This document shows, one piece after another, positions 9,386 through 15,013 of a stretch of 15,013 nucleotides of DNA. The first letter of the stretch is position 1. Every line of letters begins with the position of its first letter. Location: NCBI GenBank assembly GCA_011620145.1, contig WOZT01000047.1, positions 1-15,013 of the forward strand, written 5' to 3'. The stretch is from Gammaproteobacteria bacterium (lineage in GTDB: Bacteria > Pseudomonadota > Gammaproteobacteria > UBA5335). A model generated the notes under the pieces. That model worked only from the letters and a program-made list of their open reading frames with translations, was not told the origin of the DNA and did not search any database. The position numbers and the translations under genes are program-made.

Positions 9386-9461
9386 CTGGGGATTACCCAG
9401 GATTTATTTGGCAAGGACACTGGATCGCGCTCTGCGATTCGTCCATTCGGGGATTACCGAA
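9386..9461 (+). promoter_or_regulatory. Two hairpins sharing the GGGGATTACC repeat before pmoB
   Basis: The 10-mer GGGGATTACC occurs at 9388-9397 and 9449-9458. Each copy is framed by a different short stem: CTGGG/CCCAG (9386-9400) and TTCGG/CCGAA (9446-9461). The GGA-containing loop is thus kept while the stems differ. The second hairpin ends 4 bases before the pmoB start and contains its only plausible Shine-Dalgarno (GGGGA). GGA exposed in a hairpin loop is the recognition pattern of CsrA/RsmA proteins, so translational control of pmoB is possible. This is inference from structure. Confidence 0.4.
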
Positions 9462-9465
9462 CGTC

Positions 9466-10722
9466 ATGAAAACGATGAAACACATCAGGTATGGAAGTTG
9501 GGGGGCCTTGGCCCTCGCCATGTTGCTAACCTTGGTCGGGCCTTTCTATAGCCCTGCCGCCGAGGCACACGGTGAACGTGCTCAGCAGGCCAGCCTGCGC
9601 ATGCGCACCATGCATTGGTTTGACACCGAAATTCAGCCACGCAAAGTGGCGGTAAATGAGACCGTCCACGTGACAGGCCGCTTCATGCCGTCCCAGTGGT
9701 GGCCGGAGCATATTCGCTCGGTGGAAGAATCGGCCTTCATGAACATTGGCGTGCCCGGTCCCGCCTTCCTGCGTATTGATTCACGGGTCAATGGCGTGCC
9801 CATGATCCGTTCCACCCGTTTCCATCTGGGCAAGACCTATGAATACGATGTATTGCTCAAGGCACGGGCGCCTGGCCGTTATCACATTCATCCGGTGATC
9901 AGCGTGGAAGGCGCGGGCCCCATCATTGGGCCGGCTTTCTGGGTTGAGGTGACAGGAGACCAGAAAGATTTCAAACACACTATCACCACCATGACCGGGA
10001 ACGTGATCAATCCCGAAACTTATGCGATGTCGACCATCCTGTGGTGGAACGCGCTGTGGTTTGTGATCGGCATCGCCTGGCTTGCCTGGTGGTTCCGCAA
10101 ACTGCCTGTGATCATGCCGCGCTACATCAAGGTGGAAGAACTGGGTGATGACGCCAACCAGCTGATTACCATTCCGGACATGATCGTGTCGGCGCTGTTC
10201 TTCGGTTTCGTCATGCTGGTCATCGCAGGCGGGTATTTCTGGGCCAACTACCAATACCCCATTACTTCCGTTCTGCAGACTGGCAAGGTTGAAGTGGAAC
10301 CGCTGCCCCAGCCGCCACAGATGGTGGAAGTGGAAGTGAACAAGGCGACCTATCGGATTCCGGGCCGTAGTTTCCAAGTGGAAATGACCGTCACCAACCG
10401 CAGCCCGCGACCGGTTCAGGTCGGCGAGTTCAACGCCGCCAATATCCGGTTCATTAACAATAAGCTGCTCAATGTCAAAGCACAGGAAAAAGACGATCTG
10501 GTGGCCGCCACGGGTCTGCGGGTCGACAATCCGCCAATCCAGCCCGGCGAAACCCGCACGATCACCATTTATGCTGATGATGCGCTGTGGGAAACCTATC
10601 GCCTGACCAGTCTGATCAATGAACCGGATGGTCGGTTTGCCGCATTGCTGATGTTCTTTGACGATCAGGGCACCCGCTATATGCAGGAAATCGGTGGGCC
10701 CATGATTCCTTCCTTTGGCTGA
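9466..10722 (+). CDS. pmoB: Copper membrane monooxygenase subunit B (PmoB/AmoB-like)
   Basis: This 418-residue protein aligns with Methylococcus PmoB (414). Its signal peptide (about 1-34) ends in AEA before H35, so the mature protein would begin with His as in PmoB. The CuB site ligands are kept: H35 plus H140 and H142 in YHIHPV. H50 (TMHWFD) corresponds to H48 of PmoB, while the H72 position is Met (M74). Order: N-terminal cupredoxin (35-170), membrane helices at about 190-210 and 238-258, C-terminal cupredoxin (275-418) with YRIPGRSF, NRSPRPVQVGEF and PGETRTI, and the standard ending PMIPSFG. The soluble domains face the periplasm. The ATG at 9466 is favoured by the signal peptide; M4 (9475) is an alternative. 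Confidence 0.96.
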   Translation: MKTMKHIRYGSWGALALAMLLTLVGPFYSPAAEAHGERAQQASLRMRTMHWFDTEIQPRKVAVNETVHVTGRFMPSQWWPEHIRSVEESAFMNIGVPGPAFLRIDSRVNGVPMIRSTRFHLGKTYEYDVLLKARAPGRYHIHPVISVEGAGPIIGPAFWVEVTGDQKDFKHTITTMTGNVINPETYAMSTILWWNALWFVIGIAWLAWWFRKLPVIMPRYIKVEELGDDANQLITIPDMIVSALFFGFVMLVIAGGYFWANYQYPITSVLQTGKVEVEPLPQPPQMVEVEVNKATYRIPGRSFQVEMTVTNRSPRPVQVGEFNAANIRFINNKLLNVKAQEKDDLVAATGLRVDNPPIQPGETRTITIYADDALWETYRLTSLINEPDGRFAALLMFFDDQGTRYMQEIGGPMIPSFG

Positions 10723-10739
10723 TCATAAAACCTTGCCGG

Positions 10740-10772
10740 GCCGGCGATGTCGAAATGAATGACATCGTCGGC
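10740..10772 (+). promoter_or_regulatory. Strong stem-loop in the pmoB downstream gap
   Basis: GCCGGCGATGTC (10740-10751) pairs with GACATCGTCGGC (10761-10772) through 12 base pairs, one of them G-U, around the loop GAAATGAAT. It begins 18 bases past the pmoB stop. No U-tract follows, so it is more likely a processing or stability element that sets different transcript levels for pmoAB and the downstream genes, or an attenuator, than a simple terminator. Confidence 0.5.
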
Positions 10773-10827
10773 TCAGGTTGGGATCACCAGAAAAATGATT
10801 GATCGAGAGCACATCAAGGAGAACGAG

Positions 10828-11451
10828 ATGTCGCAGTCGAGGGTTTCAACTCTTTGGTCGTTCAGGCTAGGCCCCATAGTCATCCTTTTGCTGTTGATAT
10901 CGGCAAGTGGCGCGGCTTTTGGGCATGGTGGGGTGTCTATCGCAGATGACATGTGTGTGATGCAGGTCGGACCTTACCGAGCCCATTTCACGGGTTATCA
11001 GCCCGAGCGGCGGGCGACGCAAGAGTTCTGTGAAGATATTCCGGAGGTGGGACGGTCGATCTTCGTGATCGACTTCATCAACGATGAATTACGACACATG
11101 GAAACTGATTTTCGAATCATCAAGGATGTCAACAATATCGGCATCCGTGCGAAGTATGAAGATCTCGGCACCAAAGAAGACATTGAACGGGCAACGGTTT
11201 ACTACCGTCCTGCGGAAATTGTCGCCACTGGAACTTTTAATGCGGACCACACCTTTCCGGAACAAGGGCATTTCATTGGTCTGGTGACGGCCCGGAATCC
11301 GGAAACGGGCAAGGAAATCATCTCGGTGTTTCCCTTTGCAGTGGGCATCTTCCACTGGGGCCGCATGCTTGCTCGGATTGGTTTGATCCTGGCTCTGGTA
11401 GGCGGATTGGCAGGATTTTTCATTACCCGCGCTCTTCGCAAGAGCAGGTGA
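10828..11451 (+). CDS. Exported, C-terminally anchored protein of unknown function linked to the copper monooxygenase
   Basis: This is a 207-residue protein whose family I cannot name. Signal peptide: hydrophobic segment 16-30 followed by AFG before H33, so signal peptidase could expose His as the first mature residue, as in PmoB. The periplasmic part is about 33-180, with C43 (DDMCVMQVG) and C68 (EFCEDIPEVG) able to form a disulfide, H53 in YRAHFTGYQPE, and FPEQGHFIGLVTA near 155-170. A single membrane helix at about 183-200 ends in RKSR, giving the topology of a membrane-tethered beta domain. It is not PmoC, which is polytopic and longer, and it lacks a T1 copper motif. The start at 10828 has AAGGA 7 bases upstream; the frame continues upstream to 10759 but overlaps the hairpin region. 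Placement between pmoB and the multicopper oxidase suggests copper delivery, assembly or electron transfer; this is inference. Confidence 0.88.
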   Translation: MSQSRVSTLWSFRLGPIVILLLLISASGAAFGHGGVSIADDMCVMQVGPYRAHFTGYQPERRATQEFCEDIPEVGRSIFVIDFINDELRHMETDFRIIKDVNNIGIRAKYEDLGTKEDIERATVYYRPAEIVATGTFNADHTFPEQGHFIGLVTARNPETGKEIISVFPFAVGIFHWGRMLARIGLILALVGGLAGFFITRALRKSR

Positions 11452-11503
11452 GAGCTGACCGAAATCGCATATTTTCTTCTTCAATAACAGCTATTCGAGG
11501 CCG

Positions 11504-11550
11504 GGGACAGGTCCCATTGATCTGAGACTTCGCCACCCGGCTTGGCGAAG
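11504..11550. promoter_or_regulatory. Two inverted repeats in the gap before the multicopper oxidase
   Basis: GGGAC-AG-GTCCC (11504-11515) and CTTCGCCA-CCCGGCT-TGGCGAAG (11528-11550, 8-bp perfect stem) lie in the 194-base gap between the anchored protein and the oxidase. No U-run follows either, so their role (attenuation, transcript processing or operator) is open. A 17-codon frame starting at 11563 has no ribosome site and was not called. Confidence 0.4.
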
Positions 11551-11645
11551 AGCTCAGTTGTCATGTACAGGCAAATTTCCCGGTGGGGCGGCTGTCGCGG
11601 CTGTCGGTCTGTTTAATCGGTCTCCTTGTGGGAGTCGGCGGTACC

Positions 11646-13481
11646 ATGCAACGACGTATTTTGTGGCTGGCTTTTTTTATCTTGCTATTTTCCGGTGCCT
11701 TGCTGGTTCCCAAGCAATGGTATCCCTTGTCCTGGCAAATCAAGGCATACCAATGGTTTGGTCCCGGTAACTACGAAGCCCCACCAGCCAGTGCGAAGGC
11801 ACCTGAATTGTCGTCCGATACGTATTGCCCGGATGATCCCCAGGGCTGGCGAAAGCAACAAGTTATTGAAGGCGTTGAGATTGCCGCCTCGCCCAACTGT
11901 GTCGCAGATAATCCCTATACCGTGGCTGCATCGGTCAAGGGGACCAACAATGTTTCCCATGCCACACTGATGCAATCGGGGCTGGCTCCCGACGCCGTGG
12001 TCATGGGCCGGGATCTGGATGGCGACGGAGACCCGGACGAGGTCCATATTCGGCTTGAGGTCACGGAGCTCAATGGGGGCTCTCCCGACCGCCAGGATCC
12101 CACAACCCAGTTTGAAATCGCGCCGGGTATTCGCCCTGGCCTATGGGTGTTCTCGCCTAAGTCGGTGGGTATGTCCACCGAAAATTTCGAGTCCATGAGG
12201 GCCAATCTCCTGCTGCGGGCACCCAGTCCGGCGATCCGCGTGGAACAGGGCGACAAGGTTTTAATTACGCTGGAAAACACGCATTACATGCCGCATACCA
12301 TTCATCTCCATGGGGTGGATCATCCCTTCTCGCAAGACCATGGGATGCCGCATGATGAAAACATGTCGGATCACGCGCAACATGATGGGTTGGCCGATGA
12401 CTCGGCCGTTCTTGGCAGTAAAGAGGGTGAAGAAAACGGCGAAGCGGCATCATTGTATGTCGAGAGGATGGGCCCGGCTGCTCCCGGCAATGACGGGGTT
12501 GAAGAAACCAGCGAAATCCCGCACATGCCGGGCCGAAGTCATACGTATGAATTTCAGCCCAGAGTGCCGGGAACCTACTTCTATCATTGCCATGTTCAGC
12601 CCAACGTCCACATCCTCATGGGCTTGCAGGGGATGTTTGTGGTGGAGGAAAACCGCCGCAATAACTGGGTTCAAACGCTCAACATTGGCGCCGGACAGGT
12701 ACGCCATCCCTCCGTCGCGGTGCGGGAAAAGTTTGATCGCGAATATGACCTCCACTACGAAGATATTTATGCAGGTCTGAATAATATTATCCAGAGTCAG
12801 ATCGATCCGCGCTTGATCATCCGCGATGCCCACCGACGTTTCGATATTACGCAGGCCAGACCCAATTATTTCCTGCTCAATGGCCGTTCTTTCCCTTACA
12901 CCTTTCGCGAATCATTGGTAGTGGTCGCACCCAATGAGCGGGTGAAATTGCGCATGCTCAACGGGGGTAGCGAAGGCATCTCAGTGCATACCCACGGTCA
13001 CAAGTTCACAATCACTGATCTTGATGGTATCCCGGTGCCCCCAGCGGCACAGATTACCCGGGATACCGTTTTCATTTCCTCTGCGCAGCGCGCTGATGTC
13101 ACGCTGAATACAACAAACGATGGCTTGCATAGCTATGGTCCCGGAATCTGGCTGATGCATGATCATCGGGAAGCAGCCGTCACCAATGCGGGCATCGGTC
13201 CGGGTGGCAGCATCAATGCCATCGTCTATGAAAATTTTCTGGATGGGGCGGGATTTCCCAAGGTTCAGGGAGTGGATTGGAAAAAATTCTTTACCCCTGA
13301 ATATTACCAGCGGCAGATTCCGGTATGGATGGACTACGACCCTCTGTATCGGCTGGCTGATGCCACAGGCAGCCCCCGTGAAATGATTCGATTCCTGCTG
13401 CTGGGGCTTGTGGGAGGTGCTTGGATTGCGGTGATTATTGCCCTTTTGTGGCGACCGGGTCGGCGGTTGGTGAGAGGGTAA
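11646..13481 (+). CDS. Membrane-anchored multicopper oxidase with T1 copper in the first domain only
   Basis: This is a 611-residue protein. The N-terminal hydrophobic anchor is about 5-21, and the C-terminal membrane helix (about 581-601) is followed by RPGRRLVR. Domain 1: MPHTIHLHG (215-223) supplies a T1 His (H217) and trinuclear ligands H220 and H222; YFYHCHVQPNVH (311-322) supplies C315 and H322 for T1 and H314 and H316 for the cluster. Domain 2: SVHTHGH (446-452) and MHDH (504-507) supply the remaining cluster ligands (H448, H450, H505, H507), but the T1 His and Cys positions are I445 and D506. This is the type C arrangement known from the two-domain blue copper oxidase of Nitrosomonas. 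A DxDxDGDxD calcium-type loop is at 123-131. A His- and acid-rich insertion spans about 226-300. A GTG at 11583 in the same frame would add 21 residues with no ribosome site; the MQRR start fits the anchor better. Confidence 0.92.
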   Translation: MQRRILWLAFFILLFSGALLVPKQWYPLSWQIKAYQWFGPGNYEAPPASAKAPELSSDTYCPDDPQGWRKQQVIEGVEIAASPNCVADNPYTVAASVKGTNNVSHATLMQSGLAPDAVVMGRDLDGDGDPDEVHIRLEVTELNGGSPDRQDPTTQFEIAPGIRPGLWVFSPKSVGMSTENFESMRANLLLRAPSPAIRVEQGDKVLITLENTHYMPHTIHLHGVDHPFSQDHGMPHDENMSDHAQHDGLADDSAVLGSKEGEENGEAASLYVERMGPAAPGNDGVEETSEIPHMPGRSHTYEFQPRVPGTYFYHCHVQPNVHILMGLQGMFVVEENRRNNWVQTLNIGAGQVRHPSVAVREKFDREYDLHYEDIYAGLNNIIQSQIDPRLIIRDAHRRFDITQARPNYFLLNGRSFPYTFRESLVVVAPNERVKLRMLNGGSEGISVHTHGHKFTITDLDGIPVPPAAQITRDTVFISSAQRADVTLNTTNDGLHSYGPGIWLMHDHREAAVTNAGIGPGGSINAIVYENFLDGAGFPKVQGVDWKKFFTPEYYQRQIPVWMDYDPLYRLADATGSPREMIRFLLLGLVGGAWIAVIIALLWRPGRRLVRG

Positions 13482-13485
13482 AGCG

Positions 13486-14181
13486 ATGCGCTTGCGTTAC
13501 CCGACAATGCTGGCGATGTTTGCTCTGAGCGCGATGCTTACTTGGGTGGCGCTAGCGTCCGAGGCAGACAAACCCACTTCCCCGAAAGATCCATCGGGGA
13601 TGGACCACTCGATGCACATGGGTGGCATGGAGATGGACGCTGAAGGCATGGTCATGAACGCGAACGAGGATACGCTGCCGGAGGATTGCAAGGCGATCAG
13701 CAAGGACTATGCCTTCGAAGTGCATGCGGGCACAAAATACGCCGAACCGTATAACGGCACGATTTTCGGCATGAGCCAGCATGAATTTCATGTGGAGCCC
13801 TGTAGTCGGATCACCATCACTTTCATCAATGAAGATGAAGTTCGCCACCAGTTCATGGTGCATCAACTGCCCAAATACCTATATCCACAGGGCATGCTTC
13901 ATATTGAAGCGGCGGGTGGTGCCACCAAGAAAGCCACCTTCATCGTCCCCAGCGACAACCGCACTTATTTGGTCCACTGCGATATGGCCCAGCATATGGA
14001 AAAAGGCATGAAGGGACAGTTGGTAGTCGGGCGCGGCGGTATCGATTTTCCCAGTGTGCCCGGTGTGACCGGCACATTTCGTCGTCAGTGGTACACCGAT
14101 TCGGCAACGCTGCTCGCCGTTTTTGCGGGAGGCCTCGGGATTTCTCTGATCAGCGCGCTGCTGTTCCTGCGCCGGCGTTAA
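13486..14181 (+). CDS. Membrane-anchored cupredoxin with Met/His-rich N-terminal arm
   Basis: This 231-residue protein has a signal peptide (about 1-24), then an arm rich in Met, His and Asp (39-57, MDHSMHMGGMEM and more) of the kind that binds Cu(I)/Cu(II). A cupredoxin domain (about 75-183) carries a complete T1 copper set: H121 (EVRHQFMVH), C165, H170 and M175 in HCDMAQHMEKGM (C-x4-H-x4-M). C68 and C106 may form a disulfide. A membrane helix at about 207-226 ends in LRRRR. It would be a tethered periplasmic one-electron carrier or copper carrier. It begins 4 bases after the multicopper oxidase stop, with GAGAGGG inside the oxidase's end as ribosome site, so the two proteins are made together and probably work as a pair. 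It lacks the CuA-like features I would expect of PmoD. Confidence 0.9.
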   Translation: MRLRYPTMLAMFALSAMLTWVALASEADKPTSPKDPSGMDHSMHMGGMEMDAEGMVMNANEDTLPEDCKAISKDYAFEVHAGTKYAEPYNGTIFGMSQHEFHVEPCSRITITFINEDEVRHQFMVHQLPKYLYPQGMLHIEAAGGATKKATFIVPSDNRTYLVHCDMAQHMEKGMKGQLVVGRGGIDFPSVPGVTGTFRRQWYTDSATLLAVFAGGLGISLISALLFLRRR

Positions 14182-14189
14182 GGACGTCT

Positions 14190-15013
14190 TTATTCCCCTA
14201 TTGCCCGACGGGCAAACGCCACTATTTCCCTGGCCCGATCCGGCCAGTCAAGATGGCTGCCAGGATGGGCGCAATAGCGGGTTTCGCCTCCTTCACGGCA
14301 TCCCGACCAGACGAGACAACTGTTTTCTTCGTGCGGCGTGCTTTCACATTGATTGCATTGCGCCCACCAACGGGCTGCTTCCCGTCCAAATCCGGGAAAC
14401 AGGCGATCGCGATCCCCATGCAGAATCATCACCGGCAAAGGCGCCGGGCAGGATTCCCTGGCCAGATCCTCGCCCCGGATGCCGGCCGCGCTGGGAATGA
14501 TGGCCGCCGGACGCGGTGCGATGTCCGGTAAAAACGCCAGCGCGCTGCTGATCGTCCCCCCATCCGAGTGGCCCGTGTAGATCAAATGATCCAGATCGAT
14601 GCAGTAGGTGCGCGCCACTGCCGGCGCGACCTGGGCCAAGTCCCTAATTACGCGCTGCGTCAGCCCCCGGCTACCGGCATAGGCCACGACGAATCCTGCG
14701 GCGGTAGCCTCATGGGTCAAGCCCGTGAAGCGTTCGTTCAGGGTGGGGCCCAAACCAGCAGGTGCGAATACGACAAGCAAAGGATGGAGGCGGCGCGGAT
14801 CATAGTTTTTCGGGGCGCGGACCCGGATCGGGATCCCGTCGGGGGTGCGCAGTTCGGTGGGGTCGGGATCTTTTGCTCTGGGACCCGCCGGACAAGCCGT
14901 TGGCGCTTCGCCCCCATAGTCATAGGAGGCGGAAAGCAAGGCATCACCCCAGTGCAGATGAGTGATGGCCAGCCAAGCGGGCAGGCCAATGAACAGGCCG
15001 CCCACGACGAGAA
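14190..15013 (-). CDS. Alpha/beta hydrolase, PHB-depolymerase/LpqC-like esterase, 5' end outside window
   Basis: At least 271 residues are visible from a possible GTG at 15005, but the frame is open to the window edge and the hydrophobic start (GGLFIGLPAWLAI) looks like the middle of a signal or anchor, so the true start probably lies beyond. Numbering from 15005, the nucleophile elbow is GHSDGG with S147, the acid is D198 or D200 in HGDRDRLF, and the base is H251 in PGSHLDWP. LLVVFAPAGLGPT (about 76-88) supplies the oxyanion-hole region. The C-terminal third has six Cys residues, suggesting disulfides in an exported protein. Family members hydrolyse polyesters, feruloyl or acetyl esters; the substrate is not readable. 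It is convergent with the cupredoxin gene, stop to stop across 8 bases, and is not part of that cluster. Confidence 0.85.
   Translation of the reverse strand, partial: LVVGGLFIGLPAWLAITHLHWGDALLSASYDYGGEAPTACPAGPRAKDPDPTELRTPDGIPIRVRAPKNYDPRRLHPLLVVFAPAGLGPTLNERFTGLTHEATAAGFVVAYAGSRGLTQRVIRDLAQVAPAVARTYCIDLDHLIYTGHSDGGTISSALAFLPDIAPRPAAIIPSAAGIRGEDLARESCPAPLPVMILHGDRDRLFPGFGREAARWWAQCNQCESTPHEENSCLVWSGCREGGETRYCAHPGSHLDWPDRAREIVAFARRAIGE

Noticed and set aside
10828..11451. The idea that this gene is a shortened pmoC
   Set aside because: PmoC/AmoC is a polytopic membrane protein; this one has a cleavable signal, a soluble body and one C-terminal helix, with none of the PmoC metal-site motifs.
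11583..11645. Upstream GTG start for the multicopper oxidase
   Set aside because: It would add a second hydrophobic stretch before MQRR and has no Shine-Dalgarno; the ATG at 11646 gives a normal positively charged anchor.
14201..14215. TTGCCC-GAC-GGGCAA hairpin as a terminator between the convergent genes
   Set aside because: It lies inside the last codons of the hydrolase and is not followed by a T-run on either strand, so chance is as likely as function.

Overview
The window looks like chromosome from a GC-rich gammaproteobacterium. FadH, YiiM, WrbA and Ohr/OhrR-type proteins all resemble proteobacterial orthologues, and the copper monooxygenase subunits carry the EYNG-type signature of the particulate methane / gammaproteobacterial ammonia / hydrocarbon monooxygenase superfamily. 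I cannot name the genus.

Left part (1-2550). The first codons of wrbA (minus strand) face a LysR-family regulator (202-1095). The regulator runs tail to tail into a two-gene minus-strand operon: a protein of unknown function (1763-2362) followed by a YiiM-type MOSC protein (1092-1766). Between this operon and fadH sits a 152-bp hairpin-rich element (2382-2533). It is flanked by CTAA direct repeats and looks like an IS5-type MITE. Next is fadH (2601-4640, minus), the 2,4-dienoyl-CoA reductase of unsaturated fatty acid beta-oxidation.

Middle (4641-7607). This is an organic-peroxide defence operon on the plus strand: ohr (OsmC/Ohr peroxidase), a Cys-type glutathione peroxidase homologue, an aldo-keto reductase, and ohrR, the thiol-based MarR-family repressor. 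A perfect 15-bp palindrome lies in front of ohr and is a good candidate OhrR operator.

Right part (7608-14181). First comes the wreck of a copper-resistance copB gene, readable in pieces over all three forward frames. A roughly 500-bp leader follows, then a five-gene copper cluster on the plus strand: PmoA/AmoA-like, PmoB/AmoB-like, an exported anchored protein of unknown function whose predicted mature N-terminus is His, a membrane-anchored multicopper oxidase, and a membrane-anchored cupredoxin with a Met/His-rich arm. No PmoC/AmoC gene is present, and the A-B order without a leading C is not the canonical CAB layout. I consider this cluster the most interesting item. It suggests a copper monooxygenase whose A and B subunits are genetically linked to a periplasmic electron-transfer or copper-handling module instead of to subunit C. 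The substrate cannot be told from the sequence. A partial alpha/beta hydrolase (PHB-depolymerase/LpqC-like) on the minus strand converges on the cluster at the right edge.

No tRNA, rRNA, CRISPR array or intact transposase gene was seen.
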